Positions 25,866-34,746 of a stretch of 38,238 nucleotides of DNA are shown one piece after another. The notes under the pieces are model-generated. The model had not been told where the DNA came from. It searched no databases and saw nothing but the letters and a program-made list of their open reading frames with translations. Source of the stretch: Methanomassiliicoccales archaeon. GTDB lineage: Archaea; Thermoplasmatota; Thermoplasmata; RBG-16-68-12; SOIM01. The position numbers and the translations under genes are program-made. Position 1 is the first letter of the stretch, and every line of letters begins with the position of its first letter. Where the stretch lies: positions 1 through 38,238 of the forward strand of contig JAUVHO010000020.1 of assembly GCA_030593295.1 (NCBI GenBank), read 5' to 3'.

Positions 25866-27067
25866 GGCCGTTCTCTTCCCTGATACCGCTTGAGGACGCG
25901 AGATCTGTTTTGCAGGAGCACGCCAAACCGGTCCTCGAGCACGAGAAGGTTCGTATCGAGAGCTCAGCTGGCAGGGTCATCGCGATCGATGTTGAGGCGA
26001 GGATCAACGTACCTCCTTTTGCGCGGTCCGCCATGGACGGATATGCCGTCGTGGCCGAGGACACCTACGGTGCCGGGGAATTCTCTCCCAAGAGCTTAGA
26101 GGTGGTCGGCGTGGTCAGGGCAGGCGATGAATCGGCCTTCAAGGTCAGCCCAGGACACTCGGTGGAGGTTGCCACCGGCGCGGTTCTTCCGGAAGGTGCC
26201 GACGCTGTTGTGAAGGTCGAAAGGACGGAGATCACGGACGACGCCCTGAAGGTCTTCAAACCCGTCCACCCACAAGAGAACGTCTCCCAGGCAGGCTCGG
26301 ACATGGCATCTGGTGCCTTGGTTCTGAAACACGGGGACGTGCTCCATCCAGGCAAGATAGGCGTACTCGCAGCACTGGGGATCGAGGAAGTCGAGGTCCT
26401 CCGCAAACCCACGGTGGCCGTTGCCCCGACCGGGAACGAGGTATGCGAGCTCGGGAAGGAACCCACTCCTTCACAGGTCTATGACGTCAACTCTTACACC
26501 ATCATGTCACTAGCTGAGAGGAACGGATGCGACGCGACACGGCACCCCGTCGTAGAGGACACCTTGGAATCGATCGGCGCACTGCTGGACGAGGTCAAGG
26601 AGAGCGACGTGGTCATATTCTCGGGAGGAAGTTCTGTCGGTGAGAGGGACATACTGGTGGATGTCTTGGCCGAGAGAGGAGATGTCATCTTCCACGGCGT
26701 GCAGATCAAGCCCGGAAAACCGACTTTGTTCGGTAAGATCGGCGAGCAACTGGTCTTCGGGCTGCCCGGGTATCCGGCCGCATGCCTCACCGTGGGCAAC
26801 GCCCTCATAGCACCCGCCCTTAGAAAGATGGCGTCCTTGCCAGAGGGCACTGTGATCAAGGGCAGGTTCAAACTGGCCAAGAGAGTGGTATCCACCTTGG
26901 GCAGGCATCAGTTCCTGACGGTGAGGATCGAGAACGAGATGGCCGTTCCAGTCTTCAAGGAATCCGGGGCGATCACAAGTCTCGGGGACGCGGAGGGGTA
27001 CATAGAGATCCCTGATAACATGGACTTCATCGAGAAAGGGGAGACCGTGGAGGTCATCTTCTTCTAG
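25862..27067 (+). CDS. moeA: Molybdopterin molybdenumtransferase
   Basis: A 401-residue MoeA. The visible series is SAMDGYAV, GAVLPEGADAVV, PTGNEV, GGSSVGERD, KPGKPTLFG and LPGYPAA, in family order, with the C-terminal domain IV present (FLTVRIEN ... GYIEIPDN). It inserts molybdate or tungstate into adenylated molybdopterin. Length is normal and no periplasmic metal-binding extension is fused. It is the last gene of the operon. Only four bases separate it from the convergent UPF0179 gene, so there is little room for a terminator. Confidence 0.96.
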   Translation: MRPFSSLIPLEDARSVLQEHAKPVLEHEKVRIESSAGRVIAIDVEARINVPPFARSAMDGYAVVAEDTYGAGEFSPKSLEVVGVVRAGDESAFKVSPGHSVEVATGAVLPEGADAVVKVERTEITDDALKVFKPVHPQENVSQAGSDMASGALVLKHGDVLHPGKIGVLAALGIEEVEVLRKPTVAVAPTGNEVCELGKEPTPSQVYDVNSYTIMSLAERNGCDATRHPVVEDTLESIGALLDEVKESDVVIFSGGSSVGERDILVDVLAERGDVIFHGVQIKPGKPTLFGKIGEQLVFGLPGYPAACLTVGNALIAPALRKMASLPEGTVIKGRFKLAKRVVSTLGRHQFLTVRIENEMAVPVFKESGAITSLGDAEGYIEIPDNMDFIEKGETVEVIFF

Positions 27068-27071
27068 ACCT

Positions 27072-27494
27072 CTACTCTATCGTGATTTCCTTAAGTTCGA
27101 AGCCTCTGGTGCAATCTAGGTCCTTGCCCACTTCGAGTATCTTTCCCTTACCGCCGCTTCTCAATGCTATAGGATGGCATAACCCGTATGACGAGCAGGA
27201 CAGCTCGTTGCAGTATGGGAAACTGTATGTAATCGTCGAACCCACTATGGCGCCCTTCCCGTTGGATGCGATGGTCAATGGAGCCTGCTCCACCTCCACC
27301 ACCCTGACGCTTTCGTCAAAGATCTTACAGTCGTGTCGTACACCGCGGATGCCCCTGATCTTGTACTTCCGCCCTTCTTCGAGGTTAAAACAGACACCCT
27401 TCAACTTGCATTCCCTACATTCCGTCAGTGAACCTAGATAGATGAACTCGTTGCCTTCCTTCACCTGTCTTTCCCCTACCAGCGTGATCAACAT
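27072..27494 (-). CDS. UPF0179 family protein
   Basis: A 140-residue protein of the archaeal UPF0179 family. It carries eight or more cysteines in pairs (CRECKLKGVC, HDC, YCNELSCSSYGLC, DCTRGF), which suggests metal or FeS binding. The function is unknown. It follows egsA after 11 bases on the same strand and is probably in its transcript. Confidence 0.9.
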   Translation of the reverse strand: MLITLVGERQVKEGNEFIYLGSLTECRECKLKGVCFNLEEGRKYKIRGIRGVRHDCKIFDESVRVVEVEQAPLTIASNGKGAIVGSTITYSFPYCNELSCSSYGLCHPIALRSGGKGKILEVGKDLDCTRGFELKEITIE

Positions 27495-27505
27495 GAAAGA
27501 TCTCC

Positions 27506-28576
27506 TCAGAATACCCGTGTCGTCCTTGCCAGGTTCTCAGCCGCATCTCTCGTAAGACCCTCATCGCCCAGTATCGTGTATCTCTCCTTCTTTATCTCGT
27601 GTGCTTTGGTGAGAGCCTCTATCATGTCCTCCTCCGGTATGCCCATTCCCCTCGAGGTCGTGGGTGCGCCGACAATCAGGAGGGCGTTCCTTATCCTCTC
27701 CCAGTCCCCTCCGTGGAGGTACATCATCATGATGGTACCGATCCCGCACTGCTCCCCGTGAAGTCCCGGGGTCTTGGTGATGTTGTCCAACGCGTGCGAG
27801 ATCTTGTGCTCCGAACCGCTGGCAGGGCGGGAAGTTCCGGCGATGCTCATGGCGACTCCCGAAGAGACCAACGCCTTCGCCACGAACCAGGCGCTCTCCT
27901 CCAGCCTCGGTTTTATCGATTCTGCCCTTTCAATGAGGATCTGGGCCGTCATGTCCGCCAAGGATGCGGCGTATGAACTGTAATACTCATTCTTGAGATT
28001 CCTTGCGAGCAGCCAGTCCTTGACGGCTGTCGAATTGGATACGATGTCCCCGCACCCTGCGGCCAGCAGTTTGTGCGGAGCCCTGGAGATCACGTAAGTA
28101 TCCATTACCACCGCCATGGGGGATTGGGCAACGATGGACTCCCTTCCGCTGTTGGATTTTATGGAAGCCCTCGACGAGACTATGCCGTCGTGGGAAGCCG
28201 CTGTGGGAACGCTGACGAACGGAAGTTTGGCATTCGTGGACGCGCATTTCGCCACATCTATCGGCCTCCCGCCGCCCACGCCCATCAAGAAGTCGGCACC
28301 GACCTCCTCGGCCACGCTCCCGACCTCCCCGATGCTCTTCATGTCCGCTTCCTTGATCACCACATCGTGAACCGTGAACCCGCCATCTTCCAGAAGCTCC
28401 GTTACCGCGTCCCCCGCAATCTTCTTGGTGTTCTCGTCCACGACTATCAACGTGGTCTTTCCGAATTTCAGGTCTTCACAGACCTCCACAACCTCCAGTA
28501 ATGCGTCATGACCGATGACGACCTTCCTGGGGAGCTCCATGCTCTTGGATTTTGAGAAACTCTCGCGGTCTTCCAT
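27506..28576 (-). CDS. egsA: sn-Glycerol-1-phosphate dehydrogenase
   Basis: A 356-residue member of the EgsA/AraM family, which reduces dihydroxyacetone phosphate to the sn-glycerol-1-phosphate backbone of archaeal lipids. Motifs are GVGGGRPIDVAK for the dinucleotide, SVPTAASHDGIVSSRAS, SNSTAVKDW, and histidines in GSEHKISHALD and LHGEQCG that belong to the metal site. This gene is the best single marker of archaeal origin here. The ATG at 28576 follows GAGGAAG; a second Met at residue 13 is an alternative start. A strong TATA-like box lies at 28615-28625. Confidence 0.96.
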   Translation of the reverse strand: MEDRESFSKSKSMELPRKVVIGHDALLEVVEVCEDLKFGKTTLIVVDENTKKIAGDAVTELLEDGGFTVHDVVIKEADMKSIGEVGSVAEEVGADFLMGVGGGRPIDVAKCASTNAKLPFVSVPTAASHDGIVSSRASIKSNSGRESIVAQSPMAVVMDTYVISRAPHKLLAAGCGDIVSNSTAVKDWLLARNLKNEYYSSYAASLADMTAQILIERAESIKPRLEESAWFVAKALVSSGVAMSIAGTSRPASGSEHKISHALDNITKTPGLHGEQCGIGTIMMMYLHGGDWERIRNALLIVGAPTTSRGMGIPEEDMIEALTKAHEIKKERYTILGDEGLTRDAAENLARTTRVF

Positions 28577-28614
28577 GCCCTTCCTCGGTCTTAGGGGCTA
28601 TCAATGAATCTTCG

Positions 28615-28625
28615 ATTATATAAAT
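28615..28625 (-). promoter_or_regulatory. TATA-like box for egsA-UPF0179
   Basis: Minus-strand ATTTATATAAT, 39-49 bases before the egsA ATG. It is the closest match to the archaeal consensus in the window. A short leader with GAGGAAG is expected. Confidence 0.6.
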
Positions 28626-28690
28626 TTGTATCCAGTGGGGTTCCGGCCTCGAATCTGAATGGTTCGTTCGTGGGATTCTATCGAGATAAA

Positions 28691-28699
28691 GTTTAAATT
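28691..28699 (+). promoter_or_regulatory. TATA-like box for the TPR gene
   Basis: GTTTAAATT lies 12-20 bases before the ATG at 28711 and 24-32 before the in-frame ATG at 28723. The spacing suits a leaderless start at 28723 better, so the true protein may be four residues shorter. Confidence 0.45.
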
Positions 28700-28710
28700 C
28701 TCTCGGCATA

Positions 28711-30897
28711 ATGGACGATACGATGGCCCACATCCAGCTTCTGAACCTCCTTGTAGAGGGCGTTGACCGCACGAGGAGGGTCAAACCTGATATGGTGAAG
28801 GGTGAGAAGGAGTTCCTTCAGGCCAACCTGCTGTGCGACGAAAGGAGGTACGAGGAAGCGGTAGTCGAATACCAGAAAGCGATCAAGCTGGGGCTCACGG
28901 ACGACAGACTCGTCTACAACAACATGGGAGTAGCGTACGATTCTCTGGGACATCACAACAAGGCTCTGGAATGCTACCGTAACTCGATCAGGATCGACCC
29001 CAACTACGAGGTCGCCTGGTACAACATGGGGAACGCATTCTCATATCTTCAGGACTTCAACAAGGCCATCAGGTGCTACTCCAAGGCGCTTCAGCTGAAT
29101 CCGGACTACAGGATTGCCGAGTACGACATGGGCCTGGTCCTGGCTCAAGTGGGAAAGACCAGGAAGGCGCTGGACGCCTACGACAACATCTCCGGGAAGC
29201 ATCCCGACGATCCCATCGCATGGTACCGAAAGGGGATACTGCTCGAACAGGTGGACAGGTTCCTGGAGGCCACGGAGGCGTATCGAAGGGCGACCAGGAT
29301 CGAGCCTAAATTCCTGGATGCCTGGAACGGCATGGGCAATGCCTTGTACGCGATGGAAAGCTACGAGCAGGCCATCGACGCGTACGATGAGGCCATCAAA
29401 ATCGACCCCAAGAACGAAGAGGCATGGAACAACAAAGGCTTCACTTACTTCATGCTGGGCATCCACGACAAGGCCATTGAGTCGTACGACAAGGCGATCG
29501 AGCTCAGCCCCAGATACAAGCACGCATGGTACAACAAAGGGTACACCTTCCACGGCATGGACAGGCTGGAAGAAGCCATTGTCTGCTACGAGAAGGCACT
29601 GGAGATCGACAAGGGCGACGAGGTCCTGTGGAACAACCTAGGCAACGCCCTGTACAACCTCGGGAGATACGAAGAGTCCCTACCTTACTTCTTCGAGGCC
29701 ATCGAGGTGAACCCTGATTACGAGATCGCCTGGAACAACATCGGTAACGCGCTGGACAAGATGGGTAGGCACGAGGAGTCCGTTCAGTTCCACGACCGTT
29801 CGCTGGACATAAAACCCGACTTCGACTATGCCTTGTACGCTAAGGGCCACGCGCTTTCTAACCAGGGCCGTCTTGAGGAAGGCCTGGAGCTGATCAACGA
29901 GTCTCTTGAACTGAACCCCAACTACGACCATTCCTGGTACGCCAAGGCCGAGACGCTTGAGAAGATGGAGATGGTGGAGGAGGCGAGGGACGCTCTTAAC
30001 AACTCGCTCATCCTCAATCCTGGATTTGAGGAGGCATGGGTCTTCAGGGGCGAACTGATGATAGACATGGGCAACTTCGAGGAAGCCCAGATATGTTTCT
30101 CCGAGGCACTCAGATGCCTTGATTATATACTATTGATGTCAGCCAACAACATCCACGCGCTCGAGGAGAAGGGGGACCTTATGCTTGAACTTGGGAGGTT
30201 CAACGAGGCCGCTGTATGTTTCGAAAGGATCCTCGAGACCAACGATGAAGATGTGAACGCTTGGACCAAGATGGCACAGGCCCTTATGAGCGCCGGGGAC
30301 CCATCTGGAGCCGTCGAGTCCCTCAGAAGCGCGGTCAACAACGGCGTTCAGAGCTGGAAGGTGTGGCTCTCTCTTGGAATGGCCCTTAGATGTGCCGGAA
30401 GGACGGCGGAATCCCTCAGGGCCTTCGACAAGGCCTACTCGGTAGAGGACGAACCCGACATACTGGTGGAGAAGTCCAAGGCCCTCTTCGAGCTCAAGAA
30501 GTACCGACAGGTCGTGGAAACACTCAAGAAGGTCCCGGACGCGGACAAGAAGGCCCTTCTGATGAAGGCGGATTCCCTCCGGGAACTGGGGTCTTACAAA
30601 GAAGCCATCAAGTCCTACAAGGACGTCGTTTCGGGCGGCTCCCCCGAAGACCTCGGATGGTACGGCATGAGCCTTACGTACTCCTTGATCAAGAAACCAC
30701 GCGATGCGCTCAGATGCATCGACATGGCCTTGGTTGTCAACGAGAACTGCGCCGATTACTGGTACCAGAAGGGAAAGTTGCTCTCCAACTCAAGGTCGAA
30801 GAAGAAAGCTTTGAAGTATCTCGACATCGCGTTGGAGATAGACCCCGATTTTTCTGAGGCAAAGAAGGAAAGGGACAGGATCGCAAAAGACTCGTAA
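28711..30897 (+). CDS. Protein made of about 20 tetratricopeptide repeats
   Basis: A 728-residue protein almost wholly composed of 34-residue TPR units. I count about 20, the first at residue 30 and the clearest being AWYNMGNAF, AWNNKGFTY, LWNNLGNALYN and AWNNIGNAL with IDP/LNP turns. There is no signal peptide, membrane helix or catalytic domain, so it is a cytoplasmic scaffold binding one or more proteins. The last five or six units are more divergent. The central units (5-10) are the most alike, suggesting expansion by duplication. The partner is unknown; the genes downstream encode membrane and surface proteins and have their own promoter. Confidence 0.92.
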   Translation: MDDTMAHIQLLNLLVEGVDRTRRVKPDMVKGEKEFLQANLLCDERRYEEAVVEYQKAIKLGLTDDRLVYNNMGVAYDSLGHHNKALECYRNSIRIDPNYEVAWYNMGNAFSYLQDFNKAIRCYSKALQLNPDYRIAEYDMGLVLAQVGKTRKALDAYDNISGKHPDDPIAWYRKGILLEQVDRFLEATEAYRRATRIEPKFLDAWNGMGNALYAMESYEQAIDAYDEAIKIDPKNEEAWNNKGFTYFMLGIHDKAIESYDKAIELSPRYKHAWYNKGYTFHGMDRLEEAIVCYEKALEIDKGDEVLWNNLGNALYNLGRYEESLPYFFEAIEVNPDYEIAWNNIGNALDKMGRHEESVQFHDRSLDIKPDFDYALYAKGHALSNQGRLEEGLELINESLELNPNYDHSWYAKAETLEKMEMVEEARDALNNSLILNPGFEEAWVFRGELMIDMGNFEEAQICFSEALRCLDYILLMSANNIHALEEKGDLMLELGRFNEAAVCFERILETNDEDVNAWTKMAQALMSAGDPSGAVESLRSAVNNGVQSWKVWLSLGMALRCAGRTAESLRAFDKAYSVEDEPDILVEKSKALFELKKYRQVVETLKKVPDADKKALLMKADSLRELGSYKEAIKSYKDVVSGGSPEDLGWYGMSLTYSLIKKPRDALRCIDMALVVNENCADYWYQKGKLLSNSRSKKKALKYLDIALEIDPDFSEAKKERDRIAKDS

Positions 30898-30978
30898 TGG
30901 AAGCAAGCCTCGGACGACCGTTCTATGCAATCGTACACGCTTGCCCGACCGCGGAGAGTCAGAAATCACCCCAAAACG

Positions 30979-30988
30979 CATATATAGT
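30979..30988 (+). promoter_or_regulatory. TATA-like box for the small membrane protein/Asn-Gly repeat protein pair
   Basis: GCATATATAG, about 40-48 bases before GTG 31027. An AGGAGG Shine-Dalgarno (31017-31022) lies in the expected leader. Confidence 0.55.
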
Positions 30989-31026
30989 CCCCAAATTCTT
31001 TTGAACTCAAACTTCCAGGAGGTTCT

Positions 31027-31353
31027 GTGTTGGAGGAGGTCCCCAAAGAGGAAGAGAAGAAGAGGATAACCAAGGCGTCCTTACTGAGGGACAGGATCGC
31101 CTTTTACCTGTCCTTGACGCTGATAGTGCTGGGGGGCCTGTACTTCGCCCTGGGCTCGTATCTTCACGACCTCTTGCGCGTCCCGGTCGTGGGCACCGCA
31201 TTCACCGTGTTCGGCCCTGTTAACGTTCTTTACGCTCTCGTCGGTGCTGTGATCCTCTTTGTTGGATTTGCATTGTTCGCTGCATCGATTCGCGGTGGCG
31301 CCCTTTCAGCCGAAGAGGTAGAACAGCTCAATGCGGAAGGTGAGGCGTCGTGA
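31027..31353 (+). CDS. Small two-helix membrane protein coupled to the Asn-Gly repeat protein
   Basis: A 108-residue protein with a charged N-terminal tail (EEVPKEEEKKR), two membrane helices (about residues 24-46 and 61-87) and a short acidic C-terminal tail. No family recognised. It starts with GTG behind a perfect AGGAGG. Its stop overlaps the GTG start of the next gene (GTGA), so the two are translated together, which suggests a physical or functional pair. Both tails are predicted on the same side of the membrane. Confidence 0.75.
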   Translation: MLEEVPKEEEKKRITKASLLRDRIAFYLSLTLIVLGGLYFALGSYLHDLLRVPVVGTAFTVFGPVNVLYALVGAVILFVGFALFAASIRGGALSAEEVEQLNAEGEAS

Positions 31354-34250
31354 GCCGGGAGTCGAAGCCTCTGAGCGCGGTCAATGGGCTCACCAACGGG
31401 AACGCTCGGAGAAGAACCGTTGGTTTCACTAACGGTTCCGGCCTTGTAAATGGTTCCGGGCTCGTCAATGGCAGCGGCATGGTCAACGGCACTGGTCGGG
31501 CGAACGGCACAGGCCTTGTAGACGGTAACGGACTTGTCAACGGCAACGGACTGACCAACGGGCTTTCCAGGATACCTCTCGGCAGGAACAATCTCGGCGT
31601 CGTCACGAACAAGGACCTCAGGATCGGTCTTGCGTTGATCCTGCTTGGGTTGCTGGTCATCCCTGTGGTGTCCATATACCTTATGGAACCTGGATATGAG
31701 CTTTATACACCCTCCATCGCTATCGACGGCGATTTCTCGGATTGGGACGACGTTCCCATGTATGTGGACGCTCCCGACAACCCGAGGCCTGACGTGACCG
31801 TGGGATCCTACGCGATCGATCTTGAGCGCAACCACCTGTCCTTCTACGTTCAGGCCGTGGGCATCGCTCTGGGGGACATCAACGGCTTTGATACATTCTA
31901 CTTCTTCATCGATTCCGACGGGGACACGATGACAGGATATCGAGTGGACAACTTCGGGGCGGATTTCGTCATCCAGGTCCACGGCGGGGACAACATAGTC
32001 GCTGACGCTCAAACGTTCGCGTTCCTGGGCGACGATCAGTACAATTGGACCGCCTTTGTTGGATTGGAGAGGGTCGACGCCGAGGCCAACGGCCGGATGA
32101 TGGAGGTCCAGACAACCATACACTCGCTGAGCCTCGAGGAGGACTTCCTGGTCCTCTTCTGCGCGAACGACCATGAAGGAGGCCAGTCATGCTCTTCGGT
32201 ACCGGTGGGAGAGGACCCGGGCGCTCTTCTTGTGGAACAGTTCAGATTCAAGAGCATAGTTGAAAAACGGCTTGAGCAGGTCATGGAGGTTAGGTTCACC
32301 GCCATGGCTTCGGATGTGATCGTCAACGACATCAGCATCGTCGTCAGCGGAGGCGCAACCGTTGAGACGCCACAACTACCGTTCACGGTTGCCGAGGGTA
32401 CAACCACGACCAAGCTGATCACAGCAGATCTGTCCCTTGCACCCGTAGGGGCTCTGATCACGGCTACGGTGGAATCGGTGCTGGCCGACCGACCGTCCAC
32501 GATTCGCGGGGAGGTCATCAGGACGTATATCGAGGAGATCCCTGCAGGTATCGTCATCGACGGGTTCTTCGAGGACTGGACGACCGGTAATCTCGATGCT
32601 GCAGACCCCAGCCTTGGATCCAATGTCGACATGATCGAGCATGAGGCGGTTGAAGGGCAGGCCGACGCCTTCTTCCACGTGAAGGTGAGCGGGAATATCA
32701 TGCTGGGGACATTCGCCCCACAGATGAAGACCAGACACTTCCCTGGACAACCCGGCGAGCCGTCGCCTCCCGCACCAACAACGGAACTCAGGGCCAGCGG
32801 AGAGGATTATCTGACGATTTACATCGATTCCAACTCATCCGACGACGTCGGCGAGTCGTTCTATGGGGTGAACGCCAACACCATTGTCGAGATCAGGGGG
32901 ATGTACGGCGTCATCAAGCAGAAGACATTGATGATGCTGGTGGACGGCACATGGGAGGTGGTTGCAGGCATTGATGCGGAGATCGATGCAGACGAGATCG
33001 AGATATCCGTGCTTCTCGCCAGACTCGGCACCCTTGACAATCCCAAGATACTCTTCATCACGTCGAGCTGGAACGAGTTGGGGGACCTGTCCCAGCAACT
33101 GACCGATTGGCAGACCCGCTCCAGGGCGATCTATTTGGTGGAGGATGACGGGATCGGGGCACATGTGGCACTCTCCATGCAGAGGAAGGTCTTCTACACC
33201 GGTTCTTACTTCTTCGCCTTCTATCACAACGCCACCATCGGCAACATCACCTGGGAGTGGAGCTCAGATGGCGTGGACTGGGGGAACAATCACGATTACC
33301 CGTTCGTGGCCAGTGACATCTATTATGCTTCCGTCTGGTTCAACTCGTCCGACTCGCAGGTGTACATAGTCGGGGCCAAGGATTCTGCGGACACCGACGT
33401 ATATGTCAGGAAAGGGTCGGTCTCCACAAACCAGATAACATGGGGGACGGAGACAGCAGTTTCCATCTCTCAGACGACCATGGCCTTCAAGGTCACATCG
33501 ATCTCCGTCAGCGCCGGAGGGCACGTATGGATTGCTTCCTCGGTCAACAACAACACCGGTTACAACGTCAACGTGACACGTTCCAGCATTCCAGAGGACG
33601 TCTCCAATTGGGACCCCTTCACCGCCCTGTCCACAGATCAGGTCACCATTCCAGGTCCAGTGATCGTTCCTCTGGCAGATGATGACATGTACTGTGTCTA
33701 CAACCGGAACGGGGTGATTTCAGGAAACTACTACGACGACTCCAGCACTTCGTGGAGCTCGGAAGTGACGGTGGTCAGCGATGCCAAGCTCATGGCCCTG
33801 GGCGGTCCCTCGGCGGTGGTGGACAGCTCCGCGAACATCCATCTGATCTACGCAAACCTCACCGGCGTGGTCAACTATACCAAGTACACCAGTTCCTGGA
33901 GCGCTACATCCACATTGGACGACGGTTCCAATAGTTCTTACGTTACCGTTTCTCTCGTGCCCGCAGACGACGTATATGCGTTCTGGATAAACGGCAGTTC
34001 TCAGATATCGGGCAAGTACTCGACCGATGGCGGGTCGTCCTGGACTTGGATGGCATGGATAACCTCGAACGCCACCCCCAAGTGGAATCTGACCTCGGTC
34101 TATTCTTACACCGACGACTGGGGCATCGGATGGCTTTGGGACATGAATGGCGACGAGATATACTTCGAGAGGATACCAGAGTTCGAGTCATTCCTGATAC
34201 CCATCATAGCGGCGGTGTTTGTCCCCATAATTCTCAGAAGACGGCGTTGA
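31350..34250 (+). CDS. Large surface protein with Asn-Gly repeat tail, membrane helix and C-terminal sorting-like signal
   Basis: A 966-residue protein. Residues about 10-80 are a low-complexity tail of hexads of the type GLVNGS/GLTNGN. Residues about 91-113 are a membrane helix. The rest is predicted outside: a module starting SIAIDGDFSDWDDV, repeated as GIVIDGFFEDWTTG, which resembles carbohydrate-binding/DOMON-like domains. A BNR/sialidase-like region of beta-sheets follows (WSSDGVDWG, STDGGSSW). It ends with PEF, a hydrophobic stretch (IPIIAAVFVPIIL) and RRRR, the layout of archaeal C-terminal sorting signals. Tails of repeated Asn-Gly like this are something I associate with Thermoplasmata surface proteins. 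No catalytic residues recognised. It starts with GTG, overlapping the previous stop. Confidence 0.85.
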   Translation: MSRESKPLSAVNGLTNGNARRRTVGFTNGSGLVNGSGLVNGSGMVNGTGRANGTGLVDGNGLVNGNGLTNGLSRIPLGRNNLGVVTNKDLRIGLALILLGLLVIPVVSIYLMEPGYELYTPSIAIDGDFSDWDDVPMYVDAPDNPRPDVTVGSYAIDLERNHLSFYVQAVGIALGDINGFDTFYFFIDSDGDTMTGYRVDNFGADFVIQVHGGDNIVADAQTFAFLGDDQYNWTAFVGLERVDAEANGRMMEVQTTIHSLSLEEDFLVLFCANDHEGGQSCSSVPVGEDPGALLVEQFRFKSIVEKRLEQVMEVRFTAMASDVIVNDISIVVSGGATVETPQLPFTVAEGTTTTKLITADLSLAPVGALITATVESVLADRPSTIRGEVIRTYIEEIPAGIVIDGFFEDWTTGNLDAADPSLGSNVDMIEHEAVEGQADAFFHVKVSGNIMLGTFAPQMKTRHFPGQPGEPSPPAPTTELRASGEDYLTIYIDSNSSDDVGESFYGVNANTIVEIRGMYGVIKQKTLMMLVDGTWEVVAGIDAEIDADEIEISVLLARLGTLDNPKILFITSSWNELGDLSQQLTDWQTRSRAIYLVEDDGIGAHVALSMQRKVFYTGSYFFAFYHNATIGNITWEWSSDGVDWGNNHDYPFVASDIYYASVWFNSSDSQVYIVGAKDSADTDVYVRKGSVSTNQITWGTETAVSISQTTMAFKVTSISVSAGGHVWIASSVNNNTGYNVNVTRSSIPEDVSNWDPFTALSTDQVTIPGPVIVPLADDDMYCVYNRNGVISGNYYDDSSTSWSSEVTVVSDAKLMALGGPSAVVDSSANIHLIYANLTGVVNYTKYTSSWSATSTLDDGSNSSYVTVSLVPADDVYAFWINGSSQISGKYSTDGGSSWTWMAWITSNATPKWNLTSVYSYTDDWGIGWLWDMNGDEIYFERIPEFESFLIPIIAAVFVPIILRRRR
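31384..31567 (+). repeat. Degenerate 18-base coding repeat (Asn-Gly hexads)
   Basis: About ten units encode a hydrophobic or small pair, Asn (once Asp), Gly, then Ser/Thr/Asn, Gly, with a period of 18 bases. Codons differ between units while the amino acids hold, so the peptide sequence, not the DNA, appears to be under selection. Confidence 0.8.
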
Positions 34251-34260
34251 GTTCGATTCT

Positions 34261-34746
34261 ATGCGAATTCGAAAGAGGCACAGGCTCAAGAGGAAGGAGA
34301 TAAAGCGACTCTCTGAAGAGATTTCCGAACGGGCCGGAGTTCCGGTTTTTAGCGAAGGTGACACCGTCGATTCCGGAAGCGCCCCCGATTTCGATGCCGT
34401 ATTCGTCAACGGCAAGGTTCTGGCGCTCATCTTCGAAGGGAAAGCATTCCTGTCCATAAGGGGCGTTCTGGAGTATCGGGCCGAGAAGAAGTTCGTTACC
34501 GTGGATATGGGTGCCGTGGGATTCGTGTGCAACGGTGCGGACATCATGGGTCCTGGCATCATCGATGCAGACCCCGGAATACGGGAGGGTGACCTGGTCT
34601 GGATCAGGGACGAGAAGAACTTCAAACCGCTTGCGATCGGCAAGGCCCTGGTCCCCGGAAGCGAGATGCTGGGGAAAGGAAAGGGGAAGATGGTCCAGTC
34701 TGTTGCATATGTCGGCGATAAGCTGTGGAAGCTGGACGAGGGCTAG
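34261..34746 (+). CDS. PUA-domain RNA-binding protein
   Basis: A 161-residue protein with a basic start (MRIRKRHRLKRKEIKRL), a pre-PUA domain and a C-terminal PUA domain from about residue 77 (KFVTVDMGAVGFVCNGADIMGPGI, GDLVWIRDE, PLAIGKAL). This is the archaeal relative of MCT-1/COG2016, thought to bind structured RNA, with links to translation or rRNA/tRNA in related proteins. The exact role here is unknown. It lies 10 bases after the surface protein gene and overlaps the convergent flavoprotein gene by four bases. Confidence 0.88.
   Translation: MRIRKRHRLKRKEIKRLSEEISERAGVPVFSEGDTVDSGSAPDFDAVFVNGKVLALIFEGKAFLSIRGVLEYRAEKKFVTVDMGAVGFVCNGADIMGPGIIDADPGIREGDLVWIRDEKNFKPLAIGKALVPGSEMLGKGKGKMVQSVAYVGDKLWKLDEG

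Noticed and set aside
31384-31567. Short repeats considered as a CRISPR array
   Set aside because: The 18-base units are contiguous, in frame, vary at synonymous sites and have no spacers; they are coding.
31230-32174. A 314-codon minus-strand open frame opposite the Asn-Gly repeat protein
   Set aside because: Its repetitive part is the complement of the 18-base repeat; no domain is recognised.
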